A stretch of 64,000 nucleotides of DNA from Himantopus leucocephalus (lineage: Eukaryota > Chordata > Aves > Charadriiformes > Recurvirostridae), in the NCBI GenBank assembly GCA_003993805.1, contig RSEF01000004.1:7407206-7471205 (forward strand). The letters run 5' to 3'. How positions within the stretch are numbered: position 1 is the stretch's first letter; every line of letters starts with the position of its first letter. The notes below the pieces were generated by a model. That model saw nothing but the letters and a program-made list of their open reading frames with translations, did not search any database and was not told the origin of the DNA. Positions 13,100 to 26,524 of this stretch are shown here, in pieces. Made by a program: the position numbers and the translations under genes.

Positions 13100-13650
13100 T
13101 GTAATGGCCCTGAGAGCTTCCCCCTCCCTGGAGTTCCTGCTGCCAGGGCTCAGGGACAGCTCAGCCATAGTGGAGCTGCGGGCTGTCCCCTTCCCCAGAC
13201 AGCTCTGCTGGGAGGCCGGAGCCAGGGCTGACCCCACCTTCCTGTGGGAACCGCTTTTAACTTGACACTCTCATGCTTGGTTCCAGCCTGAACTCCAGCA
13301 CCAGCTGTGTCGCAGCTGGGGCCATGCCTGGCCATGGGCCCCACAGACCCAGACCGAGACCGAGACACAGATTGACTTCCCAGCCTCACCTCAGACCTGC
13401 CTCATCCCTACGGACTTGGCTGGCAGTCATTGAGATATATCTGACCTTGGTCAGCATCGCTGGACCTGATCCTGTCCCTGATTCACTGATGCGTGTGCCC
13501 AGCTTGACCCCATGGACTGTTGGCCAGACCTGACTGCCATCCCCAGGCATGCCCGTTCACTTTCCTTGGGGACTGCGGGATGGGGCCCTGACCGTGTCAC
13601 CACGCAGCTCCTCTCCCTTAGGGAGCAGCCGGCTGTGCTGTGCCCCAATA
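13100..13650. mobile_element. GC-rich island, probably a solitary endogenous-retrovirus LTR
   Basis: Composition changes abruptly at 13100, from A+T-rich DNA to sequence visibly above half G+C with roughly a dozen CpGs, and returns to A+T-rich after about 13650. The left edge begins TGTAATGGCC. The middle holds runs built on CCTGAC, GACCGAG and ACCTGA, such as CAGACCCAGACCGAGACCG. This texture resembles the GC-rich LTRs of bird endogenous retroviruses. A hexamer TCAAAG occurs just before the left edge and again at 13760-13765, but the base before the second copy does not complete a CA terminus, so a target-site duplication is not established. The overlapping frames on both strands are GC-driven and do not suggest a gene. 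Alternatives are a CpG-rich promoter or another repeat class. Confidence 0.4.
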
Positions 13651-15820
13651 CAAAATGTACAGTATTCATTCAACCAGAAAAAGAACTACTGCATTTAACC
13701 CTATAGGGCCTGCTGGTACTTTCCAATCCTGGTATATTTTAATTGTAAACCTTTCAATGTCAAAGCATGTTTGTAGGGCCCTGGGTGCGTGGATGACCTT
13801 TAATTTTAGACATGTATTATGTGTTCAGAGTGATTAAAGGACAAATCAAGTTCAGCTTTTAACAGCTGGAAATTTCATGCAATCAGTTGGAGTATTGTAA
13901 TTTTGAAGCTTTTCAGCAACAACATTTCCAGACATCTGGAGGTTTTTGTTTTGGTTTTCACTTTCATCAACTATTCTCTCTTCACCGGCTCTACCTGATC
14001 CCAGAAGGCTGCATCTGCCTTCTCAGAGGCACAAACTCTGCCTGAAGAAATGATCATTGTAGTAATGCAATAACTGGAAGATGTCATCACCTTCAATTGA
14101 ATCTATGACTAATTTCCAGATAAAAGAGAGAGCACCAACAGAAGGGAGGAGTACCCCAAACCAGCGTTACTTCAGTGTACTGAACTGCTGGGCCAGGAAT
14201 ATTTGCATGTATGAACCTAGAACAGACAAGGTCTCCCAGGGTACACAGCAAAACAATTCATGTGGCATATCACAACTTAGTGCACTAATTTGAACTAAGA
14301 CATATGCTCTAGAAACCCCACCAGTTAACCCCAGGCTATGGCACTGCCAGTATTTATACATTTTCAGAAGTACGAGTTCATTGTGAGGAAGAAAGAAAGA
14401 AAAAAGACTAGGTTTTACTAACTTGAGTTGCTTTATCTAGATTTTTCAAGTGTGATTCAGTAAACCTCCCTTCTAAATAAAGCCCATGGTCCCCTAATGC
14501 ATCCCTTCAGGGTAGATTTCCCAAAGAAAAAGAATTAAAATTAAAAAGAGTTGAGGAAGTATAAATAAGGAACCTAGAGCCTCCTACTGCTGGGTACACC
14601 AACAAACGCAAAGGAAACAAAAACCCTTTTAAATATTTCAATTAATATTTTGGGGAATATGACTCCTGAATACCAACAGGTTGAAGTCAGTGATATTTCC
14701 AGCCCCTTTTTTGCAACAGAGCTTAGCTTGGCTAATGAATTTGTGGGAGATACAGGAAAGGAAGTCCAAGCAGCACTTTTTTTGTACTGCCTCTTCCCTG
14801 ATACGGAGTGTGGGAATAGGAGCAGAGTGGCAATAATCCTCTGTGTAGTTACTGAGCCCATTCTGTCCTCTGTGCTCAGGTACAGAACTGCTAAGGAATT
14901 TCTATAATGAAAAATAGGTTTTGTCTGAACTGACTCTTGAAATTCTTTCAACTGGGGAATTGCAACAGTTTTATTGACATGACACATTTCCTAGGATAGG
15001 CCATTAATCTTTTCATGCTATTGTATCAATAGTATACTTAACATTCGAAATTCAAGCAAAATCCTAATGATACAACTATCAGGAGGAAAAACATAACACT
15101 GAATCTACCTAAGTGGTGCTTCTGCTGTGACTAAGTAGCATATTCAGACTAATACCTATCAGCTGGATTTCTGCTGGTTAGTGTGTATTTTTATTCCTTA
15201 AAGTATTTTTTATAAAAAAGGAAGAAGGTCGGCAATGTCACTCTTGTAACCTACCAACCTAGCCTCAAGAACTGCCTGGATGTGGAATCTTGCCGTGTCC
15301 TGTTCTCTGGAGTTCTCTCAAAACATATGCATAAACATATCCTTAAATCATAATAGTGGGCATCTGTTTCAGCTCCAAGCAACACTGATTACTATGGTTC
15401 TATACCAAAATAATTTAATGAGACAGAGGCTACAGGTTTTACTACTGTTTTCTGAATAACAACCTGTCCTCATTTACATGTCACTGGGAAGAGGATTCAT
15501 TTTATCTTTACAATGTACAGAGATTTTAAACCTCTAGAAAAGCAATTTATTAATGTGTGATTACCTTAAGTAGTACCTATTACTTTTGTTGGTCCTGACT
15601 GTTCCCCCATAAGTCTTTTTTTGGCAAAATAAACAAATAAATACCATTAGCATTTTAAAGAGCAGAAGGGAAGGAAAGCAATAGTGCAGATATAGAATTG
15701 AGGTACAGAGATAAGGAAGTTTTCACTCATCCAGAATAGAGGTTAGCACAGCTGCAGACCCCAACCAGCAATCAGCAGAGAAAAGCCAGAAGAGAATGAA
15801 GAAATGCCTGACAAACATAC

Positions 15821-16165
15821 CTCCTGCCGCAAAATCTAACCCAACTGTCACTCTTGTGATGTCCTAGGTAACTGTGGTAAGGCTCGACATAGGCACAAAG
15901 AAGCTGTGGTTCTGTCCTGCTTATTATGTTCTTCCAGATGCATATTGTTTATACGAGCTTGGGCTTCACGTACTGCACTGAATTTAAAATAGCCCTGCAG
16001 AGTTTTTGGTCCTCTCGTGTCTCTTGTTTCAGGGTAAATCCCACATCTACTCGGTTCTATCCCGCTGCTCTGCTTGCCTCCCCATCCTGCTGAAGGCAAG
16101 CTACTGCTGTCAGACATGGGATCCATGGTCACGCACACCAGACTTTCCCTTCATATTTCAAAGAT
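15821..16165 (-). other. Candidate exon with a 92-codon frame, not recognised
   Basis: On the minus strand, TTGTTTTCATGGCAG/ATC resembles an acceptor and GGCAGGAG/GTATGT a donor, 345 bp apart. Inside, an in-frame TGA is followed by GTGACCATGG, a strong Kozak-like start. From there 92 codons are open (MDPMSDSSSLPSAGWGG at the start, INNMHLEEHNKQDRTT further on, ...PRTSQE at the end) before a stop. The predicted product is hydrophilic with no signal peptide or membrane segment. Composition is less A+T-biased than the flanks. It could be a small protein, an untranslated or non-coding RNA exon, or chance. The opposite strand also has an open frame, which weakens the case. Confidence 0.2.
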
Positions 16166-17378
16166 CTGCCATGAAAACAATTATGTGGGAAGCGTAACAT
16201 TAGGGGCTCTACAGAGAGGAGCTGGTTAACGCAGGCACCTAAGGCAACTGAGAATCCCATACCACTGCCACCACTGGTTTCACAGCACCTTAATTCAATC
16301 TAGAATTGAACAAAGAATATAACATACACTATAACGGAGCAATAGAAACCAGAAAGTGACAAAAGAAAGGTGAAAAGATCAGAAAACACAAACTGCACTA
16401 AAGCTCTTCTTCCTACCAGATTAAGCATGACTATCAATCTGCTGTGTTTTTGCAGGCTTAGTTTACAAATGCATTAGTTCACCACACTTCTTTCAAGTTT
16501 ATTAAAAAAACCCACCAACTCAAATGAGTAATAGTCAGTTTTGTTGTCTGATAATAGACTGATGGCCTTAAGCTTTCTCAAAGGAAATTCAATTTGAATA
16601 AGGATTAAACTTGAATTGTCAGTGAAGTATCCATCCGCAAATAATTATTTCTCATATTCGTTTTAAATTCTGGTTGTACATTATCTTCCAAAACATCATG
16701 TTTTGAAGCTAGTTCCAGCTAAATCACAGAATATCCATATTAATAAAAATGTTTCATGTAAGAGCATTGTTTTTCTCACAATATTTCATGTCCCAAAAAG
16801 GTGTTTTACAGTACCACAGGAAAAGAAGATATATCTGTGGGAAGTGTCAGAAGTACTGAGGCAAAATTAAACAGTATTTTTTTTCTTTTGGTATTTCGGC
16901 TGAGGTTCCCAAGTTCAAGTAATTAACTTACAGTTTTCTTGTATCCTTCTGCTACTTCTTATGTCTATGTGTCAAAATAATTTCTTTAAAACACTCACAG
17001 ATGATCATTTTAATGAATTTCTGACAAGTTAATATACTCTCTGTAAAGGTGTAACTACAGGTTAGGTTTGGTTTTGATTCAGTGCCCGATATATTTACTG
17101 TTTACAGAACAGGAAAAATACCAGGTGTAACGAATGGTGCCAAGCTGGAATAAATAAATCACATTTTTGGTCTTCTAACCTTTCATGATTTACTGCCTTT
17201 TCAGTCAATATTTGAAATAAATACCTATCATTCAAATGAGCATAAATACCTTTACCCCAGGATTTAACAAGAGAAATGGCAATCATTACAACTATGGAGT
17301 GCTCAGTTGGTCACAAACAGCAAAAGTTATATATCCTTCTGAAAAGCCACTACAAGTCAAAACAAGCTGATGAGATTT

Positions 17379-17397
17379 AAAAAAAAAAAAAAAAAAN
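17379..17397. other. A-run ending in a single-N assembly join
   Basis: A run of 18 A is followed by one N at 17397 and then unrelated sequence. Homopolymer runs commonly terminate short-read contigs, so the true length of the run and any sequence lost here are unknown. Confidence 0.85.
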
Positions 17398-20300
17398 AGA
17401 GCACTACTAAAATCACAGAAGAACATCACTAGAGCAAGCCGAGTCAAGGAAGCAGATTATCAAATTAATTTATGAATTCTCAGTTCCTTATACTTGTTAG
17501 CTGCCTAGAGCAGCTTCTTCAAAGATGTCCTAAAATGAAGTAATACAGGGGATAATCAGACAAGAAAGAAAACCTGCTTTGCATGTAAGGCAGTAAGAAT
17601 AGGAAGTCAGAAAAAAACCTGTCTTTATACTTTTCTTATGTATGGAAGGGAGTGGGGGTGGGTTGCTTTAGAGATACTCATTCAAGAATATTTTCTGTAA
17701 ATTAATCAATTATAGGTGAAAAAACCTACAATTGAAAGCACAGATATTTTAGATATTTATAATATTGTAGAAACAGCAGAAAAGAAAATGGTATGTGATG
17801 CACCTGTTGAATTTAGCAACGGCAAACCAAGAGGAAACGGGTATTTTTCTCCAAAAAAGATTCTGCCAGTTAGTGGAAAGACTTAAACCCTAAACAAGGT
17901 AACGAGTGGTATTGCTACTCTAAACACTACTCTCAACATACGAAATAAATAGAAAGCAATGAAAAATAGACAATGGATGAGGCATTCTTCCTCCAGCACA
18001 CTCCATTCAAGGTGATGGCTAATTAGGAAAATCTCCAAAATTAATACTGAGTTTTGCTTTCTTTAAGTGTAATGGTGGAGATAATATGAATATAACTCAG
18101 TCTTATCAACTGATTCAGCTCCTGAAAATGAACTTCTAAGCATATGGTCATACGGTCAGAAAAGCCTATATATATATGAAGAAGAATTCTTGAACAGCAT
18201 GATAACAGTCTGGAATTACATGCTAGGGCTCACACAAGTGGATTTCCATAGCCATAATTTCAACAAATAAATTTTATAGTTTGACAGTTAATCACACAGA
18301 AACACAATGAGGATTTCCAGGAAATGTTTCAATTGTTCCACTCCGTTTTTGAACAGTGTGATTTATTTCTAATGGAGAAAGTAGGAATTTTTCTCTTTAA
18401 ATACAGCTGATTTATTTATTAAGTAAAATAAAATGGAAGAAAAGAGCTCAAATTCTAACAGGAAACACTTTTTACTACAGGAAAACACAACATAAAAATG
18501 GTCCACTGAGTCTGGCTTATAACATACGGACAATATTAGCAAAGCTTTAACTCATCATTCTTGCACTGTTTTTTTGAAAACCTATCCCATTGATCCACCT
18601 CACGGCAGTGATTTCCATGAATGGATTTGGTCTTACATTGCCCCAAATTCCTTTTATTTTTCTGGTGTCCTCATCTATCAACGAGGCTCCTGACATACCT
18701 CTTTTAATAAAAATGGAACAACACCCCCCACAAGACAAAGTGATTCTTTTTTTCACAGTCCTTCGCTGTGAAAAGAAATGCATGGAGTGTATGTTGTCTA
18801 CAGAAAGCTAGCCCCCAGTCAAAGCTAACTTGAACCAAGACTGGATAACCTGACGATATTTTTGAACCCTGAAATCAATATGAAGCTGCTAACTGCAGCA
18901 GTCTCTGTCTGACTTACTGGTTTGCATGTAACACTGCACTTGTAACTCACGCACCACGCTAAGACGTCTAGTAGGTGTGTGATCTCCCTCGGCCTCCTAT
19001 AAAGACACCAGCAGAAGATCAGTTGCAGCTTTGGCAGGCTGAATCACACTCTGGAGCTGTCTACCTTTCTTTATGGCATATAGTGGGAACACAGTGCAAT
19101 CAGGAACCCCACTTCAGCGCTGGAATTAAGTGTTTGTCTTAACATTTACTGCCTGTGGGTTCGTGCTGCATCCATGCGCTCTTCTACCAAGTTCATTGAG
19201 CCTCAGTGCAAACACAGGAATCTGCATCTGCCACCATAAATAAGGCCAGATGAGATGAGGCACTATAATAGTAGGCTGAAAGTATAATTAGATGGTTCCT
19301 GATGCACGACAAATAGTTACTTGTGATACAAATGATCTGTAACTGGAGTATCATAGCATTAGGAATAGAACAAAAATCAATAATTTGTGCTCAAATGTAT
19401 TCTCCAAAAAGAAAAGGAGGATAAAGTGAAGGTGTTGCCATTAAGAATATTTCCCTGTAGGAACAAAATAAAACATAATCTAAAATGTACTATAGAAATC
19501 CTAAAATACCAAAGGAGAACATTATTGTTTAGAAAACCTTTGCCAGCATTATAGAAATGATATGGAAGTTTAAACACTGGTAGGCTTCTTTAGTCATAAG
19601 TCATTACAATAAATTAGAAATGTCCAGTAGCATTAAGTAAAATATGTAAATGTCAAAATCATTTGTCATAAAATCATTGTCACTATTACCAGCTGTGGCT
19701 TTTAAAGGAAACAAAAAGAAAAAAATCTGACCTTTCTAAATGAAACACTTCAAACCTCTTTATTTGTTTCTCATATTTCGGTGAAGATCAGGTTTATGAT
19801 CAACTTAAGTTACTTATATACTTGGAATTTCTTAAATCAACCTTGTTTTATAACTGCTTTATCCAGCTAGTTCTACAAAACTGATATTTGGAAGTGAATT
19901 CTCACCTGCCTTTTTCTTTCAAAATAAAGCACATAGAAAGCTGGTATGACTAGGCAAGTTTTGACTACGTCTGCATAAATCTATATTTGGTATAGGAAGA
20001 ACGCAGAGCGCATTTCAAAATCATTCCTCCATGTTCAACAGTATTTCTTGGAAAACTGTACTGCAAAAAAAATGGAATAAGACCTTGGATAAGTCTTTTT
20101 ACACAATCTCCCTTTCTGTTCTTCTTTTGGTTTAGCTCCTGAGCCTGCAGTTGGCTGCAAATTTAGTGCTTCCACTGGGAAATGGAGTGAGTGCTCCAAT
20201 CTGTATTTACATAGGATCCATACCCTTCTTAGCATTTAAGCTGTTTTCATACATCATTCTCCAGCTAGAGCAACACTGGTGAAATAATTACCATCTTCAG

Positions 20301-22102
20301 TCTGTTGCAGTAGTTAGAGGTTACTGCCTCCTCTAATCTCTCGGCGGAGCTGCTTGTATAAGCAATTCCTAACCTGTTTCAGTTCCAATCAGTTTGATTA
20401 GCCAAATTGTACTAGGTATGCTCTATTTGTTAACTTGGATCATTTCGTTAAGAAGCATACAGATAAGAAAATCCATCAGATTGGAAAAAGGACTACCTTC
20501 TACGGGGAATATTGACATGAAGAGGAGAAGGGCTGGGGGAGCAGCAATCACTTCAAGCTGGTATAACTCCAGACAGAAGAATATATCTGCATCAGGTTAG
20601 CCTGAATGCACAATAAAATACATGTACTGGTTTATACTTTATACCAGAAAAAATCTGATCTCTGTCAGCTGCAGGAGAATAGAGAACACCTGACCTAGCA
20701 TTAAGTTAGATTTTCACAAACAGATGATTCTTGATCTAGCATAACCTCTTCTAAGACAAAGTTACTCTTTCAAAAATGTTAATAAATATGATCTGGCAGG
20801 GAACATTTATATGAATTCTGCAGAATGTCTTATCTGGACTCAGCATTTCTGGTCTGTGTTCACTGAAAGCACATTTAATATCCCACGGAAGTGCAATCTG
20901 AGTCCTTCAAAACAGCAAAGAGTACACCCATTTCTAAATTACAGAAAGAAAATTAAAAAATGAATTTTTCTATCTAAGTACAAATACAGCTGGGAAAAGA
21001 AAGTAAACGATCCATTTCTCAAGCTTTGTAGATGTATACAAATGCTGCAAAGATTTAAAATATAAATGAAGAAAAAGGCAGAGAGTAACACTACTGTTTT
21101 GACATTATCACCAAGTCAGGTGACAATTAAGCTCTACTTGGTCAGAAGTATTTTAAACACTTCTAGCCATTATTATGCACAAACTGTTTCTTTCCTCAAC
21201 ACCAGGTCTATGCTAGTTTTAATCTATATATGAAATATTATTCTGTAGTGCCTGCAACATTTATTGGCATACAGTAACTCATAGTAACATTAATTATGGT
21301 TTTGATGCTAACGTTGTGAATAATGTAGAAGTAGCTAGTGTGACTTTCACTTCTTCACAGTATTCTGATTTACTCTGAAATTTTTTTCAGAAGACCTCAT
21401 AGCATAAGAGTAAGCAATTTTGCACCATACCTATGTCATGTTTTGTTGAATCTCCATCAAGATGCTAGTGCCCTGCAGCACCTGGAAGTGTGCACTGATC
21501 TTCTGCAACACTAGTTTCATCTCTTCAAGACTAAAATTGATTTTTCTCAAACTGGCGTGTGAGGTACAAAGTGTATCCAGTGATCCATAGCTCAAGTGAG
21601 TGTAACAACACCAGCCTCAGTGGTTGAAGAAGCAGTAACTTTTTAAGTCTTTGCAAGCAACAGTGCAAGAAAAAACAGACCGTAGTGAAGAATTTATCTT
21701 GTAAAATGCCAGGCAGTCAAGTTGTTTTACTGCTGCTGGAGGCTATTGTCAAAGTTGCTAAGTAAATGGTAGAAATAGTTTTCGTTAATTGGAAAGAGCT
21801 GGGATACCATGGTGATATGCTTTTTATAGCATACCTAACATAAACAGATAAAAAAGGATTTCTAAACTCAGATTTTATTACTGCATGATTTGCCCAGTTC
21901 TATAGTTCACTGTGAAAGGCTCAAATCCTCCCTTTTGAACACTGAAATAGGAGGGAAGGCATTGGAGTCTCTCCTTGCCCTTCCCCTCCCCACATAATCC
22001 TGTCTGTAAGTCCTAAGCTTATTGAAGGGAAAGCAAGTAGAACTTAGAATACACCTTTAAACACAAAAACCAATCAAGTCTTGCACTTGCTCAGCCCTCA
22101 TT

Positions 22103-22196
22103 AGCGATTCCCTGGCAACTCATACACTTCCCTAATGTAGCAGAGGAGTAGCGATTCCCTGGCAACTCATACACTTCCCTAATGTAGCAGAGGAGT
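22103..22196 (+). repeat. Perfect 47-bp tandem duplication
   Basis: Two adjacent identical units lie at 22103-22149 and 22150-22196, each starting AGCGATTCCCTGGCAACTC and ending GTAGCAGAGGAGT. There is no mismatch between units and no N between them. This indicates a very recent duplication or an assembly stutter. No coding frame or known minisatellite was recognised. Confidence 0.95.
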
Positions 22197-23006
22197 ACGG
22201 ATGTCTTGGAAAGGACACGCACAAGAAGCAGTGTGACCAGTGCCCACAGACTCCTTGCTACTCTGTTATGCCATGGAGCTTCGTTAGTACGCGATCCAAT
22301 AGAGAATGTGTGGCCTCAGAAGTGATTTCACCTGTAGAGTCCCTGACCTGTTAGTTAAGAAAAAAGTTAAGAAGCTTAAAGACAGAACAACATTTAAAAC
22401 ATCTGTGACTTGTTCTGGCCTTTCACAGTTTCTCTGAAGTGTGCATGAACAACAAAATTCTTACTACTACTGAGTCCTGAAATTAAAACCTGAATATTAC
22501 AAACAGTTCACATTTCTACCTGTACTGATTCCTGTGGAGTCCAGGGGTTCAAAAAGCCTCTTTAGTTAATTCTCATTACATGTGCATAAATGAAGGACAA
22601 CTTTCATATGCCTAAGGAGAGGTGGCACACAGGTGAATAAAAGACTTCAGACATTTTAACAGCTGAAAGTAGAGATCTTTGCAGTTACAAGTGAAAAGTG
22701 ACCTTTGTGGGTTTAGTTCCTGATTTTTCTCATTGAATGCGATCTTTCTTTTTTCTCCTACTGGCAAGTAAGGATTGTAAAAATTTAGGGCCCGACTTTC
22801 TAGAATAACTTTCAGAAGGCCATTCAAAGTGAACAGGTGTTGTAGATGCTTGGCATTTTTTAAATTCAAATGCAAATAAGTACGCATATCTGAGATGTAT
22901 CAGGTCCTGAATAAATTTCCAACATGCAGGAAAGGACTTGGTGTCCCTAGTGGTCAAGGAGTTGAACATAAGTCAGTAGCGTGCTCTTGAACCAGAGAAG
23001 GTCAAA
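22197..23006. other. Non-coding stretch between the tandem repeat and a CR1 copy
   Basis: About 800 bp without a recognised gene. Two minus-strand frames (22612-22887 and 22730-22969) overlap each other in different frames and show no domain. Nothing else could be named here. Confidence 0.5.
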
Positions 23007-23565
23007 CGCAGCCTGGGCGGTATTAACACAAGCATAGCCAAAAACTTAAGAGAAACTGGTTTGTTTTTTTTGTCTCCTGCAAGATTGCATCAGGAGTAGT
23101 GTGCCCAGTTTGGGGCTTCCCAGTATAAGACAGACATGGATAAACTAGAGAGAGTCCAGCAGAAGGCCATCAAGATCATTAGGAAACAGGAGCATGATGT
23201 ACACGGACAGAACTGGTTTGTTCAGTCTTAAGAACAGAAGGACAAGGCGGGGATCTTAACGTTATCTTCAGTTACCTAACAGGAGGGTATAGAGAAGATG
23301 GAGTCAGACTCTTTTTGGAGATATATAGTGGCTGGACGAAAGGCAACAGACACCAGCTCTAACAAGGGAAGCTCCATTCAGATCCTGGGACAGTGGCCAA
23401 ATACTGGAACAGGGGCCCTGAGAGCCTGTGACACCTCTGTCCTTGGAGATGCTAAAAACTTGACAAGTCGTGGCCTTGTTCTAAGCGTACCCTGCTTTGG
23501 GCAGAGCTGGCACCTGCTGACTTCAGGGGTGCCTTCAAACCTATATTGGTCTACGATCCTATGAT
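23007..23565 (+). mobile_element. CR1 LINE, 3' portion (~560 bp), degenerate
   Basis: This is a sense-orientation CR1 copy covering the distal ORF2 and 3' UTR region. Landmarks in order: GCCTGGGCGGTATTAACAC, then CAGTTTGGGGCTTCCCAGTA (with one extra G), GAGAGAGTCCAGCAGAAGGCC, AGGAGGGTATAGAGAAGATGG, a ACTGGAACAGGGGCCCTGAG segment in place of the usual contig-joining CR1 text, and a tail near CTACGATCCTATGAT. Several short deletions and frameshifts relative to CR1 are evident, for instance between 23040 and 23090. The plus frame at 23298-23564 lies inside it and is not a gene. The level of decay suggests it is older than the copies at 37291 and 45911. Confidence 0.88.
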
Positions 23566-26524
23566 AACATCTTGACCATCTCTGCACCTGCTAAATGTAG
23601 GATAAATTCAATGGAGTGCTGGGGCGTCTGAGGGTAGCCAGAAATTCCACTGTGCTCATGGAAGATCTTGATGCTAGAAGGTTAGCTTGATATCATTAAA
23701 CTGAGGTAGGTAAAATTGAAATTAATAGAAGTATATAATTACTAAATCACAAGTTGGAGAAACAGCCATCTCCTCTTCCTCTTTCATGACACTACATGGA
23801 CAAATATCAAAATGTGTCTTCTTCCTTATGCATTCATCCGATTAAGTGGTAGAAGCTAACCTGTGTTCTGGGCTCAGTAACACAGACAATAGTTTCTCAT
23901 CAATTGGGTGTCCTCAAAGCTGTGATTATAAAATTCTGAGAGTGCAAATGGAAAATTTGTACAAAATCTGAGAAAATCAACATCATTCTTACAGACATAT
24001 GAAAACTATATAAACTGAACACAACCTTGAAGGCTTGGGCTGTTCCAACACCAAGTTTGTGCTGTTCTGACAGAATGGGATGGAAAAGAAATGAGCTTTA
24101 GTAAAACATAAAGATGATTTCAGCTAAGATTTTCTTTCTTTAAAACTTTAATGGCATATGTCTCTTTTAAAGAAAAGATTATGCTAATTATATCTCTTGC
24201 TTGCAGTAGCTTACCTTTTTAAATAATGCAGCTTCTGATAATCACAATTTCAATGTAACTGTTGAAGGAAATCGCTCCAGTGGTGGATATCATTCCCAGA
24301 GTGCTTCAGGCTATAATGCCTAACAGTCTTGTAATTCTATTCACAGAAAGTATAAATTAGGATTAGATTTCAGTAATTTGCCCAGACTCTGACACTGATT
24401 AGCACAGTATGCAATATGGACCACAACCTTCAGAGAAAGTTCACGCAAGTAACCGCACAGACATAGGAATGAATTCTCTCACTGCTCCCCGGCACAAAGA
24501 CTGAATTGTCACCGCGATGGGGAGCGTTGCTTTGAAACAGGACCTATCATAGCAATAACATATCCAGATGTTCCTTTATCTCAAATGCAGAGATATTAAT
24601 AGACTATTTAATCTTTACTAAAAAGAGTGCTAGTAACACAGTCTTACTTTTAATTTATGGTTCGTTAGGTCTATTTCTTAATGTGATTAATGACATATCA
24701 CTACTTAAACCATGGGACATTCATCAGCAGAACTGCATGCCCTTAAAACAGGTGTTGAGGGAATTTGAGAACAATACAATGCAAAGTTTTACTATTTCTG
24801 TAAGAGTCTAAAATGACAAATTGCCAAAGAACAAAAACCATCACAATCTTGAAATAGGAATTAATTTGTGTATATTTATATTGACATATTTTTCTCTAAA
24901 GTTGCAAGGCTTTCATAAATCTGTATGTGGAGGGCATATGACTATAGATGTAAATATGAACTTAGGAAAACTAGAGAATAAGAAAGAATTCAAATTTCAA
25001 AATTTTCCAGTGCAGAATGTGAGACAACAGGAAAATGGAACTTTTCTTAAAGCTAGAAACTAGCTTTGGTCAAGATTTGTCCTTAACGGAGGAAACATGT
25101 TTTGAACCTTGGTTATTGGGAGAAGAAAATAAGACAGACAGGAAAAAGAAAGAAAACCTAAAATGTAACTATATAAACAACTATGTAGAATACTGACCTA
25201 GAGCACATTTTACATATAATACAAAAATAACACAACTGACTTCTAAGCATCTCTGGAATTACAGCATGAAAGATCAGTTCTCAAAATTAGTTAGTTATTG
25301 CACAGAATAACTAGTGAAATAACTGTCCACAGAGGACACTACTGATAAAACTGAGAATAAGGCCAGATAAGCCAAAGACCCTGAGGACAAAAGCCCTCAA
25401 AATTCTCAGAGAAATAGAAAACAGCCTAAAAAGTAGGCAGAGGCAGTGAGTCTCATTCCCTAAAATGTTAAGAAAGCTATAAAATTAATTAGAAATAACT
25501 GAATAGAGATTATTAATTATGACTTTTTTCTGACATCTGTGTACCTGAGAATATTTTTGATCAGATATATTTTAATACTTATGTTTCTTATTTTACCAGG
25601 AATCATCAGTGATTTTTGCTTTTCTGCTCAGTTCTATTTATTTTTTTATTTTACCTTCCTTCTCTTCCCCAACCCTGATTGTCTGTCTTGCCCTGTTATT
25701 TCATCTTCTCCTTCATGTATATTGAAAATTCTCTGGAGTAAAAACTTGTTTCTTTGTATGCAGAGCGCCCTGCGTAACCCAGCCATGAGCTACAAATGGG
25801 GGGTTTAAGTGATAGCAATTAAAATAGAAGGATGCTTATTGCATTTACATCCTACCAGAAATTGATGATTAATGGATATTAAACACTGATTTTATTAATT
25901 TAGAAAAACAACAGAGGAAAATCCTGTTGGTAAACAAATCTTTAAAAAAATATTTCAACACAATTTGTCAAAGTTATCACCATAAAAGCCTCCTGGTTCT
26001 GCCTTCAAAGGCAGAGCACATACTGAAAGAACAAAAAAAGAAAAAAAAAAAGTAATAAGCTGCACTGTCTGTCAAAAGGAGGCCTGTGAATTATGCTGTG
26101 CCTTAGTGTCCTGACCACTGCGGAAGATTTAAGACTGACTCTGTGGAATTTAAATTAAAAGAGACATTGCAAAGTTTGACCCCAAATAAACATTTTTCAT
26201 GGGTCAAATTTATTCAGAACTGGTCATTATAAAAATGCACATTCATACCAGAATGCAACTTTTTCTTTTTGTCATCATTGAGGGGCTGGTGAAGAAGTGC
26301 TGATGTGAAATATTAATAATTCCAGTCTGAAAATTCTCACCTGAATGATGACTTCCAGCCATTGTTGCAATTCAGGCTGTGCTAGGAGCCAGAGCCTCTC
26401 TGGACACCAGGCAGATCCAGAACTAGGAACACAGAAGTAGCTCACTTCTGCCCTCCTTGCAGCTTCATTAGACTGGGCTCTTGATCAGCTTAGAGTCTTG
26501 ATCTCCAGACACAGTCATTCTTAC

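Larger units (their letters stand above)
13651..22102. other. Non-coding A+T-rich stretch with one weak exon candidate
   Basis: About 8.5 kb with no recognised gene or repeat family apart from the candidate at 15821-16165. The 137-codon minus frame at 14574-14987 and the overlapping plus frame at 14650-14907 show no recognisable domain. A run of 18 A and a single N sit at 17379-17397. Composition is somewhat GC-richer around 18850-19240, without a feature that can be named. Confidence 0.5.

Noticed and set aside
13150..13706. Cluster of overlapping frames with A, P, R and G-rich products
   Set aside because: GC-rich DNA has few stops on either strand. Frames overlap on both strands and reflect the LTR-like island.
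14574..14987. 137-codon frame on the minus strand
   Set aside because: No recognisable domain, an overlapping open frame on the other strand, and no convincing splice boundaries.
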